Shown: in pieces, positions 33,150-46,815 of the stretch
Numbering within the stretch: the first letter of the stretch is position 1
Layout: the number at the start of each line of letters is the position of its first letter
Assembly: GCA_016946835.1 (NCBI GenBank)
Contig: JACVTC010000031.1
Span: forward strand, 975,001 to 1,035,000
DNA length: 60,000 nt
Reading direction: 5' to 3'
DNA from: Neocallimastix lanati (nom. inval.)
Taxonomy: Eukaryota > Neocallimastigomycota > Neocallimastigomycetes > Neocallimastigales > Neocallimastigaceae
Notes under the pieces: model-generated
Databases searched by the model: none
What the model saw: only the letters and a program-made list of their open reading frames with translations
What the model was told of the DNA's origin: nothing
Translations under genes and position numbers: made by a program

Positions 33150-35084
33150 AATTATATAATTTTATTTTAGAGAAAGTTTATTTTATAATTAAAAAAAAAA
33201 AAAAAAATTTTTTTTTTTAATATTTAGTAAAAATTTAAGGTTTTTTATCTAAAATGAAATTTAATATAATTTTATAACCTATAAAATTAAAGGAATTTTT
33301 TTTTTATTGGATTAATTTTTAATTATTGTTTTTTAAATCAAAAATGTATTATTATTATTATTATTATTATTAATTTTTAAAATATTAAAAAAAAAAAAAA
33401 AAGTTTTTAATATGATAACATGATATGAATAATCCATTTATTCAAAATTATAATATTTAATAATATTATTATTAATATTAATAATAACAATAATAAATAA
33501 TAGTAACAGTACTATATATAAAAATGTTTCTGTATAATAATAATATAAAATTTATTCAAACAATAATGTTTCATAAAATTAAAAAAAAAAAAAAAAAAAA
33601 AGTGGAGGAGGGGAAACTACTTAACCGGTAACCCTAAACACCATATTCCCATAAAAACCTCTTGGGAGGATAACCAGAAATGGTCAAAGGGCTGGTCTGA
33701 ATTAGAAGCTTTATGTATGATAGTCCACGGACTAACAACCAAGGACAGAGTCTGGTTCGATTTTAAATATTAAATAAATATAAAATAATCCCTATATAGT
33801 TTATTGACTTTTCTATATAGTATATTACTATTGACCTATTGACGTAGTAGCTTTCAAAAAATTTATCAATTTATTAAAGCAAACACGATTCTTATTTTGA
33901 TAGTCACATTTATAATATTATTAATATATAAAGATATAATTTATAGATAGGTATTAAAAATTATTAGTAATTAGTTAATAATAATAATAAAAAAAAATTG
34001 ACAGTTTAAATAATGAATATATTAAATGTATATTTATAATTTTTATTTTTTTGATATAGTTTTAAATATTTCTTAATAATAATTAACAATCTAATTTTAA
34101 TTTATTATAAGAAAAATTTGAAACTAACAAAATCAAATTGAGTTTTGAAATAGTATAATATAAAATATATTAAAATATGTATTTATTAATTTAATCTTTA
34201 TTATTTATTTATTTATTATCCATTTATTTATTATTCATTTATTTATTATTATTAATCTATTTATCATTAATTTATTTATATTTATTTGTTATTAATTATT
34301 AATTAATTTATTATTATTTAATTAGTTGTTAGTTTATTATGTGGTACATTTAGCAATGTGGCGTTTATATTATTGTAATGTAGCGCCATAAATTTTTTAA
34401 TATTTTTAATACAATTATAAATAAATAAATAAATAAACAATAGATTTAGAATTTTTTTTTAATTAACTTTATTACAAAAAAAAACTAAATAATTTAATAT
34501 AAATTTATTTTTATTAAATAATTAAATCTAAATAATAAAAATTAATAATGAAATAAATATAAATAATAAAATAATTAAATATAAATAACGAAATAATTAG
34601 ATATAAATAAAAAAATAATTATATAAATATTTTATTTTCTAATATATAAAAATATAATATTTTCATATAAAATACTTTTTAAATACTTTTTTACATCTAT
34701 TTCATTAATTTTATGAATACTATAAAACATAATTTCTATTAAAATTTTTTTTATATTTTTATTAACTTTTATACTAAAATAAAAATATTTTATGAAAATG
34801 TATAATAAAAATTGAAATAAAAAAAAAAAAAGAATTAAATATTTTTATTCTTTTAGATTTAATTCATTTTTATTATGAATTCTAAATATGAAGGTTAAAA
34901 AATATATATATTTTTTTTCTAAAACTTTTATTTAAATATTTATTTTTAAAGAATATTTTATTTAAATATTTAATTTAAAGATTTTTTAAACTTTTAATTT
35001 TAATTTTTTATTAATATAAAAATTCTTTTTTTTTAAAGAATATATTTTTTTTTTTATTTCAAATACTTTTTATATATTTATTGA

Positions 35085-35136
<52 letters not shown>

Positions 35137-35992
35137 AATAGATATATAATGAAAATTTTAAGAATATTTTATTTTATTTTATTTTATTTTAAAAAAAAGA
35201 TAAAATTAAAGGAAAATCTTTAACCCTAATATGACATTATTTATTAAAATTATTTAGTTATTAATTATTTATTAATTTATTTATTAATTTTTTTAAAAGC
35301 CACATTATCCAAATGTAATTTTTCAAAATGAAACACTAAACTTTTTTTTATTTATTTATTTATTTTTATTTTTTTTATTTTTTTTTTAAAACTTTAAAAG
35401 AAAAGTAAATGAAAGATATTGTTTCTAATATAATAGAGAATATTAAAATTATTTAAATTAAATTATATAAAATATATTTTTGTCTTTCATAATTTTTATT
35501 AAAATCATTTATATTAATTCAATTATAAAATTAATATAAAAAAAGAAAAAGAAAAAAATATCAAATTTTACATATATAATATATCTAAAGATAAATAAGT
35601 AATAAATTTTTCTTATATAATATTTAAATATTTTTATGTTTTATCAAATCCCTTTTTTAAAATTTAAATTATTATAATATCTTGTTCTTATAATATTTTT
35701 ATCATTTAATTTTATTTTTTTTAGTTAACAAAAAACAAAACAGTAAATATCTATATACATATCAAAATTAATTAATAATAATAAGTAAATGGTAATAATT
35801 TATATATATTGTTTTCATATAATACAGATAATTTTAAAATTAAAACGCAATTGAATTTCATATGAAATGAATATAATAAAAATAATCTTTTTATGTATAT
35901 ATATACACTAATTGTATTAGATATTAATTATTTATTAATTTTATTGTAATATATATTATTTTTCTACTATTCTCTTTGGAATAATTTTAAAT

Positions 35993-36024
<32 letters not shown>

Positions 36025-36036
36025 CTGTAGTCCAAG
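33150..36036. other. Intergenic region, low complexity apart from one repeat fragment
   Basis: Apart from the repeat fragment at 33601-33770, nothing gene-like is seen. About 34350-34620 resembles 22060-22330. A T run of about 45 bases is at 35090-35135. Confidence 0.6.
33601..33770 (+). mobile_element. Fragment of a dispersed repeat, relative of 58950-59090
   Basis: This is an island of normal base composition between A/T runs. It shares ordered blocks with the reverse complement of 58950-59090: 'gtaaccctaa', 'gccatattcc', 'ggtcatagggc', 'tttatgta' and 'cccacggactaac' (each with small changes). It directly follows a poly(A) run and contains GGTTCGATTTT at 33754-33764, similar to a Pol III B box. 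It is probably a retroelement fragment; the class is not known. Confidence 0.55.
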
Positions 36037-36935
36037 ATGAGTACGGAAGTTGAATTAGATGATTTAAATAGTAATTTAAAAGATGATAAAGTTAATAAAC
36101 CATTGCTTCCAGTATCAAGTATGCATAGAAAAAAAAAAGAAGAAAAAAATGAGACTATGATAATTGCATTGGTTATTACTTTTTATTGGGTTTGTTCTAT
36201 GTCAGTTGTATTTTTAAATAAATATATATTTAGTTATGCCGATTATGAATTTCCATTTCCTTTATTTGTAACTTGGTAAATTATTGAATTAATATATCAC
36301 TAAAATATTTTATTAAGGCATATTTATTCAATAAATAGATAAAAAAAAAAAAGAAGAAGAAAAAAATAAATAAAGAACAAATGATATTAAATATTAAATA
36401 ATAATTTACTTTATTTGTAAAAAAAAAAAAAAAAAAAATTGAATAGGTATCAATTTATTGTAGCATTGGTTCTTTTAATTATTACTGGTTATTCTAAATT
36501 AAAGTAAATATTAAAATAATTAATATCCTAATAGAAAAATAGAAAGATATTATATGTATATTAAATTTTAAATTTCAATAAATATTTATAATAATTATAA
36601 ATAATAATATATTTATTTTTATTATATTATTCATTTTATTAAAAATTATACAATATTTCAATTTTTTAAAGAATATTTTCTATTGTTCCACCATTTGAAT
36701 TTAAGTCATCAATTGTTTTTAAGATTTTACCATTAACAGCAATTTATGTTGGAATGTTAACTTTTAATAACTTATGTTTAGCTTATGTTGAAGTTTCCTT
36801 TTATCAAGTAAATAATATATATATATAAAAATTTATTTACATAACTCTTTTAATATATATATGAGTAAAAAAATTTTTTTTTTATATTAAAGAGATTAAT
36901 AATAAAATTATAAATAATTAATGATTTTATTATAA

Positions 36936-36997
<62 letters not shown>

Positions 36998-37787
36998 TAG
37001 GTTGCTAGATCTTTAACTATTATATTCAACATTGTTTTTACATATCTTATTCTTCATAATAAAACATCACCAGCTGCTATGGGTGCATGTGCTGTCGTTT
37101 TCTTCGGTTTTATTATGGGCTCCTATGGGGAATCACACTTTTCATTACCTGGTTTAATATTTGGTATTTGCTCTAGTATATTTGTTGCTTTATATGGTAT
37201 CTTTGTTAAAAAGAAGCTTCAAGTTGTTGACAATAATGAATGGTAAATATATATATATCTATAGAATTCAATTAATTTTATTATAATTCTCCTCAAAAAA
37301 CTAATATTATTTTTAATATATAAACATCAACAACAACAATAATAATAATAATTATTATGCAAATATTAAAAAAAAAAAAAAATGAATTATTATTATTTTT
37401 ATAAAAATAATTATAATAATAATAAATAATAGGCGTCTTTTACATTATAATACCACCTTAGCTATTATTTTGCTTTTCCCTATTTTATTATTTTCTGGTG
37501 AATTAGGTGGAATTAAATCGGTCTACCTTGATTTAACACCAAAATTCTGGCTTATCATGACCCTTACCGGTATTACTGGATTCTTAATTAATATTGCTAC
37601 CTTCTTACAAATTAAATTCACTACCCCATTAACAAGTACTATTTCTGGAACAGCTAAAGCCTGTACTCAAACCGTTCTCTCTGTCATCATTTTCAAAAAT
37701 CCAATTACCTTTACTAATGGTTTTGGTATATTCTTAGTTTTATTCGGTTCTCTATTATACTCATTAATTAGATACTATAAGATATAA
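36037..37787 (+). CDS. slc35c1: GDP-fucose transporter (SLC35C1 family)
   Basis: Five exons: 36037-36275, 36447-36503, 36672-36807, 37001-37242 and 37433-37787, joined in frame to 342 residues. After a Lys-rich cytosolic N-terminus, about ten hydrophobic segments follow. Family signatures are VVFLNKYIFS in the first helix, YVEVSFYQVARSLTIIFN, and TSTISGTAKACTQTVLSVII near the C-terminus; the last two are characteristic of Golgi GDP-fucose carriers (SLC35C1), which exchange GDP-fucose for GMP. The C-terminus ends in RYYKI. A nucleotide-sugar carrier of closely related specificity cannot be excluded by sequence alone. The symbol is that of the homologue. Confidence 0.88.
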
Positions 37788-37840
37788 GTTTAAAAAAAAA
37801 TTAAAAAAAAAAAAAAATATTTATATAATTAATAAATTAA

Positions 37841-37903
<63 letters not shown>

Positions 37904-37961
37904 GAAATAAAGATATAAATAAAAATAAAAATAAAATAATTAATAAAATAACATAAGAAAA

Positions 37962-38035
<74 letters not shown>

Positions 38036-38126
38036 TTAATAAAAGTAATAATAAAATAAAAAATAATTTTTTTTTTTCTATTTTGTAGTATTGAATTTTT
38101 TATTTGAATCCAATTTATTTTAGAAT

Positions 38127-38166
<40 letters not shown>

Positions 38167-38418
38167 AATTTCTTTTTTTAATAATAATAATAATTATAAT
38201 AATAATAATAAAAGTAATAGGGAAGTAGAATAAAAAAAGTAAAGTATAAATACAAATATAATAAGTAAATTTTATTTAAAACGTCATTTTCAATTTATTA
38301 ATAATTGATAATTATATATATATATATATATATATAATTAATACGAAACAAAAGATAAACCAAAAAAAAAAAAAAAAAAAAAAAAAAAATTAAATTTAAT
38401 ATTAGAATGAAAAGAGTA

Positions 38419-38454
<36 letters not shown>

Positions 38455-38616
38455 TATAATTTTTATTTTATTTTTATTTTTATTTTTATTTATTTTAATA
38501 ATCATTACATCAATAATAAATTGTTAAAAGATATTAAAATAATTAATATTAAAATAATAAATACTAATAAATATAAAATTAACTCTTTTATTATTGTCTT
38601 CTATAGCTATTATAAT
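37788..38616. repeat. (AAT)n-rich intergenic region
   Basis: Two AAT arrays (about 37843-37904 and 37967-38033), long T runs at 38129-38162 and A runs at 38363-38389 fill the space between two converging genes. The open frames here are artefacts of these repeats. Confidence 0.85.
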
Positions 38617-40080
38617 TTAATCATAAGATTGATTTAAAAATTTTAATAAGTCACTTCTGTTTTTATCACGTACTTTATCATCTGAAGTCTTCTTAACCTG
38701 TTGTTCATTTAAATTTATATATAAAATATGAATTAGTACAAGAAAAATAAAGAAAAGAAAAGGAAAGAAATATTATTTTTTAAATTTTATTATATAAATA
38801 TATATATTTTTTTTAACCTTTAATTTAATAATTTTTCCTGTAATGGCACTTCTTTTATATTCATGTGATTCAGAATCAGAATCTTTATCACCTCTTCTCT
38901 TTTATTACGTTTTAATAGTATATTATTGTATATTAAATAAATAAATATATATATATATATATATATTAATATTTATTTTTATTATTTTTTTAAAATATGA
39001 AATTTATTTTTATTGCTCAAAAAATATTTTAATATAAACCTTCTTTTTGTGTTTAGACTTTCTTCTTTTTCTTCTTGAAGAATCTTTGTTTCCAGTTCAT
39101 TGATAAAAAATCAGTTCATATTTATGTAGTCATTTATGCCGTTTCATATATATCATTATAATAATAGTAATAATAATAAAATTGTATATTAATATATATA
39201 TAAAACAATTTATTGAAATTAAAATTTTAAATTGATGGTTCTTCCATTCCATCACTGTTTAATTTATGGGATACCTTCTGAACTTGAAGAATCACTACTT
39301 GAATGACTTTTATGTTTTCTACTCTTTCTTTTTTTATGATGTTTATGTTTATCTTTATACATATATATTATATATAAATATACAATTTAATGAAATTTTT
39401 AAAAAATATTTTTAATATAAGTTTTGATTGTTAAAATATTTTTTTTTCATTTATATATAATATTTACGATGATGAGAATGGTCTACTGAACTATCTGAAT
39501 CATAGGAATCTGAACTAGAAGCTAATTATTAACAATTATTTGTATTGATAAAAGAATATATATATATATATTTTTTAATATTGAAAATAATTATTATTAA
39601 ATAATTATTATTTATTTTTCATATACTTATGTGTATATATGATTATTATAATTATTATTATTATTATCATTATTTTATTTCTTTTCTTTTTTTTTTTTTT
39701 TTTTTTTTTTTTGAAAATTAATATCATATAATATAATTACATTCACTATCACTTCTACTCCTGCTTCTACTTCTACTTTTATTTTTTCTATGTCTCTTCT
39801 TACTATGATTGTTATGATGTTTATCAGAATGATTACTTCTATCACCACTATGACTTTTATTTTTATTATGTTTTCTATCCTTTGTTCTTCCTCTACTTGT
39901 ACTTCTACTTGTACTTCTTCCTCTACTCAAACTTCTACTACTACTTCTGCTTCTGCTTCTACTACTTCTACTTCTACTTCTACTTCTACTTCTACTACTA
40001 CTTCTACTTCTGCTTCTATTCGAACTATCATCACGTTTATCTTTTAATTTATGATGATGTCTATTCTTTTCTTCGTCCAT
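38617..40080 (-). CDS. SR-rich, nuclear-type basic protein
   Basis: Six exons: 40080-39741, 39521-39468, 39352-39275, 39083-39040, 38898-38818 and 38697-38617, joined in frame to 225 residues. The N-terminal half is an Arg-Ser dipeptide domain (SRSRSRS repeats at about residues 22-60) followed by His/Lys-rich stretches and acidic Ser clusters. The conserved-looking C-terminus reads YKRSAITGKIIKLKVKKTS and DKNRSDLLKFLNQSYD. This C-terminal pattern recalls plant SCI1-type nuclear proteins, but that is from memory and weak. RS domains are phosphorylated and mediate splicing-factor contacts; I infer a nuclear RNA-processing role. The intron count is high for such a short gene. Confidence 0.75.
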
Positions 40081-42021
40081 TATAGATTTATTATATTAAG
40101 AAATTATTCCGTTTATTTTATTTACTTATTAATTTTTTATTTTCTTTCTTTATAATAAAATGAAAATGTATGATTATATATTAAATTTTTAAGAATAAAA
40201 AAAGGTCTAAATTATTCTTTATACTGTATTTATCGATATATATATATACATATAATTATGTGTATTATTATTTTTAATAATATTGAAAATTATAAAATGT
40301 TTAATTTATTATATGAAAAAAAAAAAAAAAGTTAAAATGATTATATTTTATATATAATTTAATTTTGCATTTGCTATTTATTCAAATATAATTAAAAAAT
40401 AATGGACGACCAAGAATATTTATATATTTATTTATTAATTAATTTAATAAATTAATTAGATTATCCATCAATTAACAATAACAATCAATCGAATTTTATA
40501 AAAAGGGTTAAGTAATAATTAAATAAATAAATAATAAACATTGTTAACATTTATTAAGTAATTATTATTATTGAATTTCAATAAATATTAAAGATTATTT
40601 TTTATTTTTTATTTATTTAATTATTAATTATGTAGATTTAATTACATTTCCAATACATTTTCAATACATTTTATTAACATAAGAAATTTTTTCATTTTAA
40701 TTACAAAATAAAAAATTGAAAAGATAAAAGTTAATAGTTAATCTGTATAAAATATAAATAAATGATAATAATAATAATTGTTTGTAAGTTTTTTTTTTAG
40801 AATGAAGAAATGTTTATATAAGTGCATTTAAAAATGTAATTATTTATATGAAATAGGATAGCTCAAAATTACTCAACAACTTTATTCAATTAATCATCCA
40901 AATTGTATACTTAATTAATAGTAATAATAATTATTTAATTATTCAATTATTTATTATTCAATTATTTATTATTCAATTATTTATTATTTATTATTTATTA
41001 TTTATTATTCAATTATTTATTATTTATTATTTATTATTTATTATTTATTATTTATTATTTATTATTTATTACTTATTATTTATTATTTATTATTTATTAT
41101 TTATTATTTATTTATTATTTATTATTTATTATTTATTATTATTTATTATTATTTATTATTTATTATTTATTATTTATTATTTATTATTTATTATTTATTA
41201 TTTATTATTTATTATTTATTATTTATTATTCAATTATTTATTATTTATTATTTATTATTTATTATTTATTATTTATTATCTATTATCTATTATTTATTAT
41301 TTATTATTTATTATTTATTATTTATTATTTATTATTTATTATTTATTATTTATTATTTATTATCTATTATTTATTATTTATTATTTATTATTTATTATTT
41401 ATTATTTATTATTTATTATTTATTATTTATTATTTATTATTTATTATTTATTATTTATTATTTATTACTTATTTATTTGTTATTTTATACATTTTCTTTT
41501 TCTTAATCAAATTAAATGTATTTTATGGTTTATATTAATAATGTATTGTAATATACATGATCCATTTAAAATTTTTATTTTATTAGCCAATAAATTTTTA
41601 AAAACATGTATTTTTTTTATTTAATATTTAAAATTTTTAAAAAATTAAAGATCAACTTAATAATTAAATAAATAAATAGATAATAACTAAATAAATAATC
41701 AGTAATTAAATATATAAATAATAATTAGGTAAATAAATTTAAGATGTTGTATATATTATATATTATATATTATATATTATCTTTTATATACAACAGAAAT
41801 AAAGAATAATAAAAAATACATTTAAATTTGAAGATAATTAAATTTTAACTATATAGAAAAATTGAACAATTATTAATTATATAAATCTTTTTTTTTTTTT
41901 TTATTTTTTTTATTTTATATTATTTTTATTTTTTATTTTAAAGAAAAAATAAGGGTAAAAAAAAATATATATATATATATATTTGTTAATTTATTTAAAA
42001 TTTATATTTTTAATATTTTTC

Positions 42022-42054
<33 letters not shown>

Positions 42055-42557
42055 AAAAAAAAATAAAATTTATAAAATAAATTTTTAGAAAAAGGTAATT
42101 TAAAATTAAAAAGTAGTGTAGAAATTATAATTTATTAATATGAAATAAAGAAATTTTTCTTATTTTCTATTATTAATTTTAAAATTTTACATATATATAT
42201 TTGTACTTTTATTTTATTTTATTATATGTATATAAAATAATTTAATTGATTTATTTAATAATAATAATAAAAATAATTATGTTTATGGAAATACCATCTC
42301 AAAATTTCAAATTAAAAATGAAATGAATATTTATTTTAATATTCAATTTTATTTCAATATTGTATACAATTTTAAAAAAAAATAATACAACGTTATATTA
42401 AAATTTTATTGAAATTTTTAATTTTAACAATTTTGGGATTAAAGAAAAAGAATAATATATAAATAGAGAGAAGAAATAATCTAATAATATACTTATATAT
42501 ATATATATATATATTTTTTTTTATAACTGATAGAAAGTAATAATAATAATAATAAAA
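40081..42557. promoter_or_regulatory. Divergent intergenic region with long minisatellite and DnaJ TATA box
   Basis: The region separates divergently transcribed genes. Most of 40925-41470 is a 7-bp repeat array. TATATAAATAG at 42456-42466, 92 bases before the DnaJ start codon, is a convincing TATA box. No coding frame is seen. Confidence 0.6.
40925..41470. repeat. (TTATTAT)n heptamer array, about 540 bp
   Basis: The heptamer TATTATT (as ...ttattatttattatt...) repeats dozens of times with occasional 'caattat' or 'tatct' interruptions and one-base slips. Confidence 0.9.
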
Positions 42558-42777
42558 ATGAAAACAATAACAAGATTATTTGTATTTATAGTATTACAAA
42601 TACTATTTATTAATATTGTAAATGCTGGAAGAGATTATTATGAGGTTCTCGGTGTTGATAGAAGCGCATCTAAAAGAGAAATTAGAAAAGCATACAAAAA
42701 TTTATCCAGGTAAATTTTTATTTGAATAGTAGATGTAGATAGATATATAATAATTTATAAATTATATATATATCTAC

Positions 42778-42809
<32 letters not shown>

Positions 42810-45026
42810 AAAGAGAAAAACTTTAATATTAAAATATTATAAATGATTTTTTTTTTTTTTTAAAAAATTTTATACAATTAGAAAATATCACCCAGATAAA
42901 AACCCTGGTGATAAGAAGGCTGAGGAAAAATTCATTGAATTAGCTAAGGGTAATTCATTATAAATTATATGAATATCATAATTATATAATTATAAAATAT
43001 TTATAATTGAATCTAGTTGAAAATAGTTAACTTATTAACTTTATATATTAATTTATTATATATAATAATATTTATATACTTTAAATAATGTGATTAATTA
43101 TTATTATGATTCATTAATATAAATATATTCCATTTTAATTTAAAATCACAATTTAATATTAATACATAAAAAAAAATAGCTTATGAAGTATTATCTGATG
43201 ATGAACAAAGACGTATTTATGATCAATATGGTGAAGAAGGTTTAAACCATGGTGAACAACAATTCCATGATCCATTTGATATTTTCAGACAGTATATATC
43301 ATATTAATATTTTTTTATTGGCCAATAATAATTATTTCATTCATTAACAATCATAATTTATATTTATAAATATGAATAATTATTGGATAAAAAAAAAATC
43401 AAAATTTGTTTGAAAATTTTATTAAAAGAATTATCAAGAACAAAAAGATATTTGAAAATTTTTAAATTTTATTAGAATAGCAAAAAAAATTTTTTTAAAA
43501 AATAGGAATTTTTATAATTAATTTTTTATTTTTATATTATTATTATTTTTTTTTTTTATTTTAAATATATATATATAACTAATTATAATATTTATAAAAA
43601 TTAATAAGATTTGGATTCGGTGGTGGTGAACGTAAGTTATAATTATTAAAAATAATTAAATATAATAAATAATATATGTAGCTATGAATTTTAATATATG
43701 ATATTAATTATGTATGATATTAATTATATATGATATTAATTTTATATATATATAAACAATTATTAAAAATAAACAGCACGTCACCAAGAAAGAAAAGGTC
43801 CAGAAATTAATATTGATTTGGAAGTTTCACTTGAAGATTTATACATGGGTGCTTATATTGATGTAAGTTTATTTAAATAATAAATTAAAAAAAATCTTGA
43901 ATTTCATTCACATTCATATATACATACATATTTATTTAATAGTAATTATTTTTTAATAATTTAATAATAATTTATTACCATTTGTTTTAATTAGATTTTT
44001 TTTTCTGAATTTTTTTTTTCTTTTTTTTTTTTTATTTATTTTTAATTTATGTATTAATTTATGTTTTAATTATTTCTTATTTTTTTTAATATTAATTTAT
44101 TTTTATTCTTTTTTTTTAAAAAAAATTAAACAATACAAATTAATATCAATATATATATTATAATAATAGGCTGATATCAAAAAGCAAGTCATTTGTACCT
44201 ACTGTCGTGGTTCTGGTGCTGCTTCACAAGAAGATGTTCATATTTGTCCAGCCTGTAAGGGTACTGGTAAGAGAATGGTTCGTCAAATGTTAGGTCCTGG
44301 TATTTATCAACAAGTTCAAATGGTGTAAGCATTCTTTTCATAAATAAAAATATCTTATACTTATTTTGAAATTAGTATTAATAAATAAATGTTTATATTT
44401 TTTTTTTTTATAATATATTTATATATATTATTATTCATTATTATATATTTTTTATATTTTATAAAAAAATAATTAAAATTTTTTATTAAAATAATTCAAT
44501 CTTTTATGATTTTATTATTTTCTGTTTAATTAAAAAAAAAAAAAAAAGTTGTGATGCTTGTGGTGGTAAGGGTAAAACTATTAAGAAAAAGTGTCCACAC
44601 TGTCATGGTGAAAGAGTTCAACGTGGTGGTGAACCAATTTCTATTACTGTTGAAAAGGGTATGAGTGATGGTCATCGTATTGTTTTTGAAAGAGAAGGTG
44701 ATCAACATCCAGAGGTTACACCAGGTGATATTATCTTTACCATTAAAACTATTCCACATCCATTATTTACTCGTAAAGGTAACAACTTATATGTTAAAGT
44801 CGGTATTTCTTTAGCAGATGCTTTACTTGGTTTCGAAAAAGAAATTCATCATTTAGATGGTCATGTTGTTGAATTAAAGCGTACTGGTATAACTCCACCA
44901 GGTAAAAATATAATATAATATAAAATGATTATTTTTGATTATATGTATCAACTATATATAAAGCTTTTATTTAATTATATATATATATATATACAATTAG
45001 TTTATAATAAATAAATTTAAATTCCT

Positions 45027-45071
<45 letters not shown>

Positions 45072-45479
45072 TCAAATTTATGGGAATATAAATAAAAATT
45101 TATATTTTATAATAATAAAATTTTACCTTTTTTTTTTTTTTTTTTTTTTTGTTATTATTTTATTTAATTTTATTTTATTTATATTTTTGTAGGTTTCGTC
45201 CAAGAAATTTATGATGAAGGTATGCCACTTCATGAATTCCCAAGTGAACAAGGTAAATTATATGTTGAATATGTCGTCGCTTTCCCAACAGAACTTTCTG
45301 ATGAACAGAAAGAAGGTATTTTTTTAAATATTAATATTATATATAAAAATTTTGTTCTTTATAATATTTATTAATTAAATTTTTAAATTTCAATTAAAAT
45401 AAATAAATAAATAAATAAATAAATAGTTATTAAAAATAACTTTAGCAAGGTCGGATCAGGTGTTAAGGATGAATTATAA
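42558..45479 (+). CDS. ER-resident DnaJ/HSP40 co-chaperone with zinc fingers and KDEL
   Basis: Nine exons: 42558-42709, 42882-42949, 43180-43291, 43609-43631, 43777-43862, 44170-44324, 44549-44901, 45193-45315 and 45427-45479, joined in frame to 374 residues. A signal peptide ([19 protein letters not shown]) precedes the J domain ([20 protein letters not shown], with the HPD motif in [11 protein letters not shown]). A short Gly/Phe stretch (FGFGGGE) follows, then four CxxC zinc-binding motifs (CTYC, CPAC, CDAC, CPHC) and the substrate-binding beta domains with [20 protein letters not shown]. The protein ends VKDEL, an ER retrieval signal. It is therefore a type I J protein of the SCJ1/ERdj3 group that stimulates BiP in the ER lumen. 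The 23-base fourth exon is unusually small but restores the frame. Confidence 0.92.
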
Positions 45480-45823
45480 GTTATTTAAATCTTTTAATAG
45501 AAGAAAAAAAAATTCTTTTTTTTTTATAAATATATCAAAATAAATATCATGCAAATAATCTAATTTAAAATATATTAGCGTTTATTTTATTTTTTTAGTT
45601 TTTTTTTTTTTTTTTTCATTATATTATTTAAAAAAAAAAAAATAATAATAAATACAACTAATAAAGTTATAAAGCTAGAAGAAAATCTTTACAACAACAT
45701 TAACAACAATTACAAAAAATACAATCAAAGATAAAAATTTTAAATTATTTAAAAAAAAAAAAATTAATAATACTAATACTACTACTAATAATAATAATAA
45801 TAAAATAATTGTGCAAATAATTT

Positions 45824-45855
<32 letters not shown>

Positions 45856-46623
45856 TTAAACTTTAAACAAAAATAAAAATAAATATATATATACAAAAAA
45901 CAATAAACTATATATATATAAATAAAAATAAAATTATTATTATTATTTTTTTTAAAATAAAAAAAAAGAAAAAGAAAAATTGTAAAATTAAATTCTATAT
46001 TAATTTCAATTTCAATTTCAATTTTATTTAATTTTTTTTTTATTTAAATTATATATATATATATATTTTTTTTTTATTTTATTTTTTTTATTTTTTTTTT
46101 ATTTTTATATTTCAAATATTTTAAATGAGTTTATTCTATATAACACTTAAAAATCATAAAATGATATTTATATTTTATTATGTGTTAATTTTATATATTT
46201 TATTGCTATTTATTGCTTTTTACATTAGGAAAGACCTTATATCCATTTTAAGAATGAATATATCATTACATTGTTATTTATAATTATTTTCTATAGTAGT
46301 TTAATATTTATTATTGGTTAACATTTAACGTTACACTGCATTATATTATAGAATAAAAATATTTTTAACTAATGTAGTAAACTTTTTTTTATATTTGTTC
46401 CATCCTGTTCTTTATGGAGATCCAACTTTTTAATCTTGTTTCTTAATTTTTCATTTTATACTTACTTTTGGTATTTCATTCAGTAATGAATAATCACTTT
46501 AACTAATTTTATTTATGGAAATTGAATCTACTGATAATATTTCTCTTGGTTTGGAGGAAGAGAGTTTAGTGGACATTACACTATCTACTTTATACATATA
46601 CAGATATTATAACTTTGTCTTAT

Positions 46624-46680
<57 letters not shown>

Positions 46681-46681
<1 letters not shown>

Positions 46682-46815
46682 GGAGACCCGGTTTCAATTC
46701 TCCGCCTGGGAGTCTTGTCTATATTCGTCTATACGAAAGCATACCGATGTTTTGTGACTACCTTAATATTCCCATGATTTGAGGGGAGGTTATAGGGCTG
46801 TTTACACCGGAAGTA
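46681..46815 (+). mobile_element. Short retroelement-like 3' fragment, relative of 59590-59680
   Basis: This G+C-richer island starts after a 60-base T run and ends in 'cggaagtaaaaaaag' plus A runs. Its second half shares 'gatgtt(t)tgtgactacc', a 'gaggggagg' block, 'gggctg', 'tacac' and 'ggaaataaaaaa' with 59590-59680. It also contains GGTTTCAATTC, loosely like a Pol III B box. It is probably the tail of a non-LTR element; coding capacity is nil. Confidence 0.5.

Noticed and set aside
46681-46720. Possible tRNA 3' half
   Set aside because: GGTTTCAATTC resembles a B box, but no T-stem, acceptor stem or D-arm can be paired around it.
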